Below are positions 56,879 to 64,000 of a stretch of 64,000 nt of DNA, in pieces. The position numbers were made by a program, and so were the translations under genes. Location of the stretch: contig NZ_CP063657.1 of assembly GCF_015209745.1 (NCBI RefSeq), forward strand, positions 1,054,001 to 1,118,000, in the 5' to 3' direction. The DNA comes from Lysobacter avium. Its GTDB lineage: Bacteria; Pseudomonadota; Gammaproteobacteria; Xanthomonadales; Xanthomonadaceae. Position 1 is the first letter of the stretch. Each line of letters opens with the position of its first letter. Under the pieces are notes generated by a model, which had not been told where the DNA came from, did no database searches, and saw only the letters and a list, made by a program, of their open reading frames with translations.

Positions 56879-59761
56879 ATGTCTCAACGGAACGCGCCGG
56901 CATCATCTGCCGGCCAGGGTTTTGGTGCGTTGGCAGTGTTGCTGCTCGCGCTGGCGACATTGGCCGGTTGCGGCGAGAAGGGCGCCGGCACCTCAGGATC
57001 GACGGGATCCGGGCACGTGGCGGCGGTGTCCGCATCCGATGCGCGGATGGTCGAGGGCCCCTGGGTCCAGGACCTCTGGCTTTACGAGCGCGTCTCCACG
57101 TTTGATGCGGATGGCCAGCGGGTCGAACTGCTGGAAGAGATCCTCGCGAACCTTCCAGGTGAGCCGGACGCCGCGGTTCCACTGCCGCACGATGCGCAGT
57201 TCATCGCCTACCCGCAGTTGCGCCCGTGGCTGTCCGGCGGTGACGGCAGCCGGCGTGACGACGTCACCGTGATCGCAGGCCTGCTCCGGACACCCGACGG
57301 CGACGGCTTGGCGATCGTGGCCATGCCGGACCCGGATGCCGCCGCCCCGATCGGTCTGGATGACAGCGTCGAGCTCGACCTGACCTTCCTCGGCGACCGG
57401 CTCACACCGGACGATCCGATGAGCATCGATTTCGCCTTCCTGCAGGCTTTGCCCGGACAGGACCCGGCGGGTGCCGGAGCCTTGGAGGTGCTTGCCCACC
57501 GGATGGCGGGAAACCGCATCCGCTACTACGGCGAAGAAATCGACGGAGTGGAAGAGCCGCTTGCGTTCGAGGGCATGCTCGGCACTGCGGTAAAGGGCTC
57601 CACCCGATCCAGCACGCCGGCCAAGGCGGACCCGATGATGAAGGGGTTCCGCGATGGGTTGAAGGGCTGCCGCTTCGGACTGAAGTGTGTGCGCAAGTAC
57701 TTTCAGAAGTTCGGTGGTGGCGCCTCCAAGAGCAACGACCTGATCCGTTGCAACCTCGGCGGCAATTGCTACGATCCGCCGCCACCACCCCCGCCGCCAC
57801 GCTGCTTCGGTCGCTGCGGCGGTGTGCGCGGCGATCCCCACCTGAGCACCTTCGATGGTGCGAACCTCTCCATGCAGGCCGTGGGCGAATTCGTCGCCGC
57901 ACGCGTGCCAAGGCTCGAAGTGCAGTTGCGCACGGCGCCGCGCCACTCCTCACGCACCGTGTCGGTGGTGACCGCCATGGCGATGGACATCGACGGCACC
58001 CGCGTATTGCTGGATACCGACCAGGGTGGCCTTCGTGTACAGATCGACGGCAAGGCCGTGCCCCATGGCGCGGACGGCGAAGTGCTGGAGTTTGCCACCG
58101 GCACGCTGACCCAGTTCCACCGCGCGGTGCAGATTGCAACGACCGACGGCCACCAGGTCATCGCCAACAGCCCATCCAGCGGTTTCATCGACTTCACCAT
58201 GGAGTTGGCCGAGGGAGTTGCAGCGACCGGGTTGCTGGGCAACCACGACGGTGATCCGAAGAACGACTTCCGCACGCGCGACGGCAAGGTCCTCGCACAG
58301 CCGCTGGACAGCGAGAAGCTCTACAAGGTTTTCGCCGACGGGTGGCGGGTTGCCGATGACGAATCGCTGTTCAACTATCGCGACGGCGAATCCACTGCGA
58401 CCTACACCGACCGGACGTTCCCGGAAAAGCACGTGACCCGCCAGAGCCTGCCGGCGGATCTGCTCAGGCGCGCCGAAGCCGTTTGCCGCGAGTCCGGTGT
58501 CGCGCTGCAGCCTTTCCTCGATCAGTGCATTTTCGACTACGCCGTGACCGGCGAGATGGCATTCGTCTCCGCCGCACAACGCAGCGCAACGATCGCCGGT
58601 GGCACGGCCGGGATGACCAGCGCGGCCCCGGGCGAGGCTGACAGGAAAGTCGAGCCAGCGGCGGCCCACGATCCCAACGCACAGGCCACGCTGAAGGTGG
58701 CGGCAAGCGCGCCGGCCGGATCCACGGTGCGCGTGACCTGGGCCGGGCCCAACGAACCCCACGACTATATCGCTGTGGCACGCCCCGGCACACCGGGTCG
58801 CGAATCGGTGAATCACACCGGGACGGATGCGGGCAATCCGCTGCACCTGCTCCTGCCGGCGGAGGCGGGCAAGTGGGAGGTCAGGTATGTGCAGTACGAA
58901 GGACGCAAGGTGCTCGCCACCCAGGAGATCACCACGACGCCGCTGGAGGCGAGCGTGCAGGTTACTGACACCGCTCCGGCCGGGGCCAAGGTCAGCGTGC
59001 AATGGACGGGCCCCAATTACCCGCACGACGTTATTTCGGTGGTGCGCGCCGGCGCCCCCGGAAGGGAGTCGGTAAACCACACGCCGACCACCGCCGGCAC
59101 GCCGCTGAATCTGCTCATGCCCGCGGATCCCGGTGAGTGGGAGGTTCGCTACGTGCAGTACCAGGACCACAAGGTGCTGGCCCGCACGAGCATCACCACC
59201 ACTGCCCTGGAAGCCAAGCTGGACATCCCGGCGACCGCGCCCGCCGGCTCCACCATCGACGTCAGCTGGACCGGGCCGAACTACCCCTACGACCACGTCT
59301 CGGTAGTGCGTGCCGGCGCAGCGGGCAGGGACTCGGTGAACCACACGCCCACCGAGGCCGGCACACCGCTGAAACTGCAGCTGCCTGCGGAGCCCGGTGA
59401 GTGGGAGGTCCGCTATGTGCAGTACCAGGATCACAAGGTACTGGCACGCAAGTTGATCACCACCACGCCGGTGACCGCGAATCTTGAGGTCCCGGCGAGC
59501 GCGGCGGCGGGATCAAAAATAACCGTTGAATGGACGGGGCCGGGCTACCCCTATGACGTTATCGCGGTGGCCAAGCCCGGCACGGAGGGCAGAAGTTCGG
59601 TGGAGCACAGCCCGACCGGGGATGGCACCCCGCTTCAGGTCAAAGTGCCCGACGAACCGGGCACCTGGGAAGTCCGCTACGTGCAGTACCAGGACCACAC
59701 GGTGCTGGCGAGGAAAACGCTGACGGTCACGGCCGCCGAACCCCCCGAATCCGGCGACTAG
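56879..59761 (+). CDS. lipoprotein with von Willebrand type D domain and four Ig-like repeats
   Basis: A 960-residue predicted lipoprotein (lipobox LATLAGC). Residues 30-290 are a unique region with no recognised domain. A short cysteine-rich stretch and an eight-proline run lead into a VWD-type domain (GVRGDPHLSTFDG, about residues 320-480, and a following C8-like region). The last 350 residues hold four repeats of 88 residues, each of the form 'APAGS..v.WtGPnyP.D.isV..pG' and ending 'WEVRYVQYqd.kVLAr'. It is probably surface or periplasmic and possibly adhesive, but no function is known. It is monocistronic; the next gene is convergent. Confidence 0.8.
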   Translation: MSQRNAPASSAGQGFGALAVLLLALATLAGCGEKGAGTSGSTGSGHVAAVSASDARMVEGPWVQDLWLYERVSTFDADGQRVELLEEILANLPGEPDAAVPLPHDAQFIAYPQLRPWLSGGDGSRRDDVTVIAGLLRTPDGDGLAIVAMPDPDAAAPIGLDDSVELDLTFLGDRLTPDDPMSIDFAFLQALPGQDPAGAGALEVLAHRMAGNRIRYYGEEIDGVEEPLAFEGMLGTAVKGSTRSSTPAKADPMMKGFRDGLKGCRFGLKCVRKYFQKFGGGASKSNDLIRCNLGGNCYDPPPPPPPPRCFGRCGGVRGDPHLSTFDGANLSMQAVGEFVAARVPRLEVQLRTAPRHSSRTVSVVTAMAMDIDGTRVLLDTDQGGLRVQIDGKAVPHGADGEVLEFATGTLTQFHRAVQIATTDGHQVIANSPSSGFIDFTMELAEGVAATGLLGNHDGDPKNDFRTRDGKVLAQPLDSEKLYKVFADGWRVADDESLFNYRDGESTATYTDRTFPEKHVTRQSLPADLLRRAEAVCRESGVALQPFLDQCIFDYAVTGEMAFVSAAQRSATIAGGTAGMTSAAPGEADRKVEPAAAHDPNAQATLKVAASAPAGSTVRVTWAGPNEPHDYIAVARPGTPGRESVNHTGTDAGNPLHLLLPAEAGKWEVRYVQYEGRKVLATQEITTTPLEASVQVTDTAPAGAKVSVQWTGPNYPHDVISVVRAGAPGRESVNHTPTTAGTPLNLLMPADPGEWEVRYVQYQDHKVLARTSITTTALEAKLDIPATAPAGSTIDVSWTGPNYPYDHVSVVRAGAAGRDSVNHTPTEAGTPLKLQLPAEPGEWEVRYVQYQDHKVLARKLITTTPVTANLEVPASAAAGSKITVEWTGPGYPYDVIAVAKPGTEGRSSVEHSPTGDGTPLQVKVPDEPGTWEVRYVQYQDHTVLARKTLTVTAAEPPESGD
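58680..59735 (+). repeat. four tandem 264-base coding repeats
   Basis: Units begin near 58680, 58944, 59208 and 59472, exactly 264 bases (88 codons) apart, inside the VWD lipoprotein gene. Units 2 and 3 are the most alike; the first and last are more diverged. Each encodes one Ig-like module. Confidence 0.85.
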
Positions 59762-59797
59762 CGCGGCAGGGCTCCCTCCATCTGCGGCGGCGGCCGA

Positions 59798-62164
59798 TCA
59801 CTGCCGCCGCAGGTCAGCCGGATTGCCCTTGCCATCGATCGCATCGAGCTGCGCGGGTTCGAGCAGCGCATCGCGTTCCCAGCCCGCCACGCCCGCGGCG
59901 GCATCGACGGCATGCGCCCAGGTACAGCGGTTGGCGAACAGCATGCCCGGCACGTCCAGCGTGCCGCCGCGGCTGATGTAGCCAAGCGCGCGGGTCGTGG
60001 CGCGGCCGCTGTCGATGCGGCGCAGGACGCCCAGCATCGGCTCGGGTCGGGTGTGGGTCAGGATCACCCGCGGCAGGCCGCGCGGGAACAGCGTGTCGAC
60101 CGTGGCGTCGTCGTCGACGAATGCCGCTTCGATGTCATCGCGCGGAATGCGCAGCCGGCCCGGCTCGAGGATCACCGTCACGCAGGCGCGCTTGCCCCGA
60201 TCGGAAAGCTGCTGCTGCGCCTTCATCGCCTCCTCCAGCTGGTAGGCGCCAAGCGCGACCAGCTGCACATCTGCCTCGGCGGGATCGCCGATCAGGTGTG
60301 CGGCGCCGTCGCGGACCAGTTGCTGTGTCATTTCCGCATCGAAACGGTTTTCCACCTCGCGCTTGGAGATGATCACGCAGGCCACCTGGCCGCGGTGGGC
60401 GTACACGTCACGCAGTGCCGCCACCGCGGTGTTGCCGTCGACGGGAAACAGCACGCGTGAGGTATCGGACATCTCTCCCAACAGCGCCTCGCCCATGGTC
60501 GGGTCCTGGTGGGACTGCTCGTTCTTGGCGTTCTCCCAAGTGTGCGAGGTGACGATCAGCGGCACCGAGATCCAGCCGGGCTTTTGACCCCCTTGGCGCT
60601 GGTGGCGGGCGAAGATGATTTCCTGCCGCAGCAGGCCGAGCATCTTCACCGCAAATGCCTCGTAGCTGACGATCAGGTTCAGCCCACCCTTGTTGCCCAG
60701 CGCCGCTGCCGCGACCGCTTCCTCGTTGAGCGCGGTAATCACCGCGCCGTACAGATGCTCTGGCACGCCAGGCTCGGGCTCATTGACCCGGTGCTTCAGC
60801 AGCTCAAGGGTGGCGCCCATCTTGTTGCTCGCCAGCTCGTCCGGGTTTCCCACGCGGATGCGCAGCTCGGGATTGCTGTTGGCCAGTTCGACAAACCACC
60901 GGTCCAGCGTCGTCATCGCGCTGCCGTGGCTACCGGTAGTTTCCCAACGCGGCGCCGGGAGATGCGGTGCAGCGGGGCGGCGATGAGCCATCGGGTGCGC
61001 ACTTTCCAGCGCGCGCTCCTGTCCGGTATGGGTGGCGAACGCCTCCAGCGCAGCGTCCAGTTCGGCTGGCGGGACGAACAGGGCAGCCGAGCTTTCGTTG
61101 AACAACCGCCGGGTGGCGGCATCGGTATGCGGATTGCCGTCCAGCGGCAGATTGTGGGCGGCGTTGCTGTCGGCGCCGGGAAAGCCGAAGCCCTTTTCGG
61201 TCTCGGCAATGACGTAGGGCATCGGCGCCGGATAATGCTGGTCCGGATCGGCGACGAACCTGCGCAGCGCATCCTCGCTTTCGATGATCGCGCACGCGAT
61301 TGCGGCGGGGTCCCGGCCATCCACGGTCACGGGCTCGAAGCCGTTGTGGCGGACGTCCTCGGCCAGCCATTCCGCGCCGCCCTGCTGCATGATCTGGGTG
61401 CGCTGCTCGATTCGGCGGCCGTTGAGGATCATCACGGGCACGGCGAGACCGCTGTCGTAGGCGCGCCACCAGCGCGGCGCCCAGTCCGGCCCGCGCTGCT
61501 CCTCGAACGCACCGTCACTGAGGAAGGCAACCAGCGATTCGCCGACCAGCGGCATGTGGATGTACTGCAGGCCGGCAAAGCCGAGGTAGCCGCCTTCCGA
61601 TACCGCGCCCGCGGTGTTCGGCCCCGCGTGGCTGCCCAGTGGCACCGCCGGGACGCCGTTCGCATCAATGGCGTAGGAATAGAAATCCCTGCACAGCTGC
61701 GAGAGGCCCTTCTCGCTGCGGTCGTAGCGGCCTTTCTGCGCCGGGGATACGTCGCCGGTCAATGCGTTCACCGCCTCGATGGCAGCCACGCAATGGCCCT
61801 GGCCCATGATCCACGAGCGCGTGGTACCGGTCAGCGCGTTGGCCAGCAGATAGGCCACGTAGGCCTGGACCATGTTCAGCGAGCCACCCGTGTGGCCCTC
61901 GGGGGTCGGCTTGAAGTCCTCGGCCGACAAGGGCGCCCCCGACATGTCGACGCGTAGCGCATAGCTCATGTGCGCGACCACCTTCATCCCCGCGCACGTC
62001 ACGCGGTCGGCGGCGGCGAGCAGCGTGTAAATGCCCGCCTCGTCCGCGCCTCCGGCAACGAGCCGGGACACGAGGACATCGACACGCTTGACGGTGTCGT
62101 CACGATGGACGATGGGGCCGTAGCCGGAAAGCCAATGCTGGCGCGGGTTGGAAAGGGTGTTCAT
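59798..62164 (-). CDS. divergent phosphoketolase family protein (XFP-like)
   Basis: A 788-residue thiamine-diphosphate enzyme of the xylulose-5-phosphate/fructose-6-phosphate phosphoketolase family, which would yield acetyl phosphate plus an aldose phosphate. From memory of the Bifidobacterium enzyme, the active-site histidines match in GHTGG, MGQGHC, GSHAGP, AAHNLPL and SHQDP, as does ASNKMGATLE. Two blocks differ strongly: the HEGGELGY block is SEGGYLGF and the diphosphate-binding GDGEAETG block is SDGAFEEQRG. It belongs to a separate subfamily whose reaction may differ. ATG 62164 is used; upstream frame is spurious. ackA lies 67 bases upstream on the same strand. Confidence 0.83.
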   Translation of the reverse strand: MNTLSNPRQHWLSGYGPIVHRDDTVKRVDVLVSRLVAGGADEAGIYTLLAAADRVTCAGMKVVAHMSYALRVDMSGAPLSAEDFKPTPEGHTGGSLNMVQAYVAYLLANALTGTTRSWIMGQGHCVAAIEAVNALTGDVSPAQKGRYDRSEKGLSQLCRDFYSYAIDANGVPAVPLGSHAGPNTAGAVSEGGYLGFAGLQYIHMPLVGESLVAFLSDGAFEEQRGPDWAPRWWRAYDSGLAVPVMILNGRRIEQRTQIMQQGGAEWLAEDVRHNGFEPVTVDGRDPAAIACAIIESEDALRRFVADPDQHYPAPMPYVIAETEKGFGFPGADSNAAHNLPLDGNPHTDAATRRLFNESSAALFVPPAELDAALEAFATHTGQERALESAHPMAHRRPAAPHLPAPRWETTGSHGSAMTTLDRWFVELANSNPELRIRVGNPDELASNKMGATLELLKHRVNEPEPGVPEHLYGAVITALNEEAVAAAALGNKGGLNLIVSYEAFAVKMLGLLRQEIIFARHQRQGGQKPGWISVPLIVTSHTWENAKNEQSHQDPTMGEALLGEMSDTSRVLFPVDGNTAVAALRDVYAHRGQVACVIISKREVENRFDAEMTQQLVRDGAAHLIGDPAEADVQLVALGAYQLEEAMKAQQQLSDRGKRACVTVILEPGRLRIPRDDIEAAFVDDDATVDTLFPRGLPRVILTHTRPEPMLGVLRRIDSGRATTRALGYISRGGTLDVPGMLFANRCTWAHAVDAAAGVAGWERDALLEPAQLDAIDGKGNPADLRRQ

Positions 62165-62231
62165 GGGATAGGCCTTGTGTGGTGCCGAGAGGTTGCAATT
62201 GACGCGCGACGTGGTTGGAGCGTGCGCTCGA

Positions 62232-63449
62232 TCAGGGCGGATGGTCGTTGGCCGCGAGCAGTTCACGGGCGTGGCGAGCGGCGATCCACTCCTCATTGGT
62301 CGGTTCAACCGCGACGAGGACGCGACTGTCTGCAGCCGAGATGACCGGCGCATCGATGGCATTCGCGTCGGCGTCGAGCTTCACGCCCAGATACGCCAGG
62401 TCGTGACACACGCGCTCGCGGATGAAAACGCTGTGCTCGCCGATGCCTGCGGTGAACGCGAGCAGGTCCAAGCCGCCGAGCACGGCGGCCATCGCGCCGA
62501 TCTCTTTCACGATGCGACGCACGAACAGCGCGAGCGCAATCCTTGCGCGTTCGCCGGATTCGCCGGGATCGTCCTCGTGCTGGACCAACACCCTTGGCTC
62601 GGAGGAAATACCGGACACCCCGAGCAGGCCGGAGTCGTGGTACAGCGTGGACGCCACGTCCTCCAGCGAAAGCTTTTCCACCTCCATCAGGTAGAGCAGG
62701 GCGCCCGGATCGATGGAGCCCGTACGTGTGCCCATCATCAGTCCGTCGAGCGCAGAAAAGCCCATGGTGGTAGCGACACTTTGCAGGTCGTGCATTGCGC
62801 ACAGGCTGGCGCCGCTGCCCAGGTGCGCGACGATGATCCGCGCCCGCGCCACCTTCCCATGACGTTCTGGAAGCACGTGGCTCATGAACTCGTAGGACAG
62901 ACCGTGGAACCCGTAGCGGCGCAGGCCCCGTTGCCATGCCGAGTAGGGCAGGGGCAGGATCTGTTCGACCTTGGGCAGGGTGTGGTGAAACGCGGTGTCG
63001 AAGCACGCGACCTGCACGATGTCGGGGCGCTGATCGAGCAACAGGCGCATCGCCTCCAACGGAAACGGCTGGTGCAGAGGCGCCAGGGGGATGTAGCCGC
63101 GCAGGTCCTCCAGGACGGGCACGGTCACGATCATGGGATCGAAATACCGGGTCCCGCCGTGGACCACGCGATGCGCCACCGCAATCACGCGACGCCCGTC
63201 CAGGCGCCGTGTGATGCGTTCCTGGATCAGCTCCAGCGCGGCGCTGTGCGGATTGGCCGGGTCCAGATCGACGGCAAACGGCTCGACCCCGGTTTCACCG
63301 AAATCCGGGGAACAGCTGCCGATGCCCTGCACCTTGCCATTCCATAGCGGCGTTCGCGGCAGTGGCTCGGCATCGGCGGGAAATACGGCGAACTTGATGC
63401 TTGATGAGCCGCAGTTGAGGACGACGATGAGCGTATCGACGCGGTTCAC
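62232..63449 (-). CDS. ackA: acetate kinase
   Basis: AckA interconverts acetyl phosphate plus ADP with acetate plus ATP. The 405-residue protein shows LNCGSSSIKFAVF, the substrate arginine in AHRVVHGGTRYF, RRYGFHGLSYEFM with the key histidine, GTRTGSIDPGALLYL, and the closing glutamate block TNEEWIAARHAREL. Start is GTG 63449. Placed before the phosphoketolase gene, it would harvest ATP from the acetyl phosphate made there. It begins 2 bases after the stop of the sugar dehydrogenase-like gene, suggesting a three-gene operon. Confidence 0.95.
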   Translation of the reverse strand: MNRVDTLIVVLNCGSSSIKFAVFPADAEPLPRTPLWNGKVQGIGSCSPDFGETGVEPFAVDLDPANPHSAALELIQERITRRLDGRRVIAVAHRVVHGGTRYFDPMIVTVPVLEDLRGYIPLAPLHQPFPLEAMRLLLDQRPDIVQVACFDTAFHHTLPKVEQILPLPYSAWQRGLRRYGFHGLSYEFMSHVLPERHGKVARARIIVAHLGSGASLCAMHDLQSVATTMGFSALDGLMMGTRTGSIDPGALLYLMEVEKLSLEDVASTLYHDSGLLGVSGISSEPRVLVQHEDDPGESGERARIALALFVRRIVKEIGAMAAVLGGLDLLAFTAGIGEHSVFIRERVCHDLAYLGVKLDADANAIDAPVISAADSRVLVAVEPTNEEWIAARHARELLAANDHPP

Positions 63450-63451
63450 GG

Positions 63452-64000
63452 CTAGCGCGTCGGCGTGATCCGCCAGATCGTGTTGGACAGGTCATCGGCA
63501 ACAATCAGCGCGCCACGCGGATCCACCGTCACGCCCACCGGCCGACCGCGGGTCTTTCCATCCTCGCCACGGAAGCCCGTCACGAAGTCGATCGGATCAC
63601 CGGACGGGCGGCCCGCGGTAAAGGGAACGAACACGACCTTGTAACCGACGGGGTCCTTGCGGTTCCAGCTGCCGTGCTCACCGACGAATGCGCCTTCGGC
63701 AAACTGCGCGCCCATGACCGGCGAGGAAAAGTCCAGCCCCAGTGCAGCCACATGCGATCCTAGGCTGTAGTCCGGTGCAATCGCCGAGGCGACTTTCTCC
63801 GGGTTCTGCGGCTTCACGCGTGGATCGACGTTCTGGCCCCAGTAGCTGTAGGGCCAGCCGTAAAAGCCGCCATCAAGGATCGAGCTGAGGTAATCGGGGA
63901 CCAGGTTCGGGCCAAGCTCGTCACGCTCGTTGACCACGGCCCACAATTGGTCGGTTCCGGGCAGGATGGCCAGCGCCGTGGGGTTGCGCACGCCGGTGGC
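63452..64000 (-). CDS. PQQ-dependent glucose/sorbosone dehydrogenase-like protein, C-terminal part
   Basis: The last 182 residues of a beta-propeller protein; the 5' end is beyond the right edge, and the frame stays open to 64000 (reading ATGVRNPTALAILPG at the cut). The segments LDGGFYGWPYSYWGQNVDP, GEHGSWNRKDPVGYKVVFVPF and PVGVTVDPRGALIVADDLSNTIWRI match the soluble glucose dehydrogenase/L-sorbosone dehydrogenase family. These are usually periplasmic; the signal peptide cannot be seen here. Substrate unknown. Confidence 0.85.
   Translation of the reverse strand, partial: ATGVRNPTALAILPGTDQLWAVVNERDELGPNLVPDYLSSILDGGFYGWPYSYWGQNVDPRVKPQNPEKVASAIAPDYSLGSHVAALGLDFSSPVMGAQFAEGAFVGEHGSWNRKDPVGYKVVFVPFTAGRPSGDPIDFVTGFRGEDGKTRGRPVGVTVDPRGALIVADDLSNTIWRITPTR

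Noticed and set aside
57950..59434. A 494-codon minus-strand frame with internal repeats
   Set aside because: Its repeats are the reverse of the VWD lipoprotein's 264-base modules; no Shine-Dalgarno or family match.

Overview
The window looks like the chromosome of a high-GC gammaproteobacterium of the Xanthomonadaceae/Lysobacteraceae (Lysobacter, Luteimonas or Stenotrophomonas type). The best evidence is the arginine cluster. It carries the xanthomonad N-acetylornithine carbamoyltransferase (argF'), an N-acetylcitrulline deacetylase type argE', a fused kinase/acetyltransferase argB, and proBA close behind. A FimX-like protein, a long-tailed DksA and very GC-rich codon use with GTG/TTG starts fit the same group. 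I see no insertion sequence, prophage, CRISPR array or other clear mobile DNA. Almost everything reads as core chromosome.

Layout. 1-8.5 kb: an M13 peptidase cut by the left edge, ispG, a PAP2 phosphatase, and a leftward run of DUF4190-pyrD-murB-DMT exporter next to an ALDH7 aldehyde dehydrogenase, ending at tRNA-Arg(CCT). 8.6-21.2 kb: nine genes on the minus strand with gaps of 36 bases or less or 4-base overlaps. They are two Tat-signal TldD paralogues, a TldE-like protein, a Tat-signal DUF4159 protein, a MoxR ATPase, a DUF58 protein, a BatA-like protein and two large membrane-anchored proteins. This is the most unusual part of the window. 21.4-31.3 kb: tRNA-Ala(CGC), rnd, a SUMF1-domain lipoprotein with an M48 protease, phaR/phaB, gluQ, htpX and a fimX-like c-di-GMP effector. 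31.3-44.8 kb: epmB divergent from efp, then mtaD-ubiG-HAD phosphatase-squalene-synthase-like gene packed behind efp, a membrane diguanylate cyclase, an M23 peptidase with dihydroorotase, yidD, dksA, sufE, cysS and a small exported protein. 45.1-56.7 kb: argF'-argG-argE'-argB-argC-argH, a convergent ygiB-ygiC pair, then proB-proA. 56.8-64 kb: a repeat-bearing von Willebrand D lipoprotein, a divergent phosphoketolase with ackA, and a sorbosone-dehydrogenase-like gene cut by the right edge.

How genes work together. argF'GE'BCH covers glutamate to arginine by the acetylated xanthomonad route, and proBA takes the same precursor to proline. efp and epmB make a substrate-enzyme pair for EF-P lysine modification. 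pyrD and the dihydroorotase serve pyrimidine synthesis. The phosphoketolase and AckA would turn sugar phosphates into acetyl phosphate and then acetate plus ATP. The nine-gene block may assemble or mature something at the cell envelope; its substrate cannot be read from the sequence.

Limits. Start codons were chosen by overlap, Shine-Dalgarno match and family alignment from memory. Functions rest on motif recognition, not on searches.
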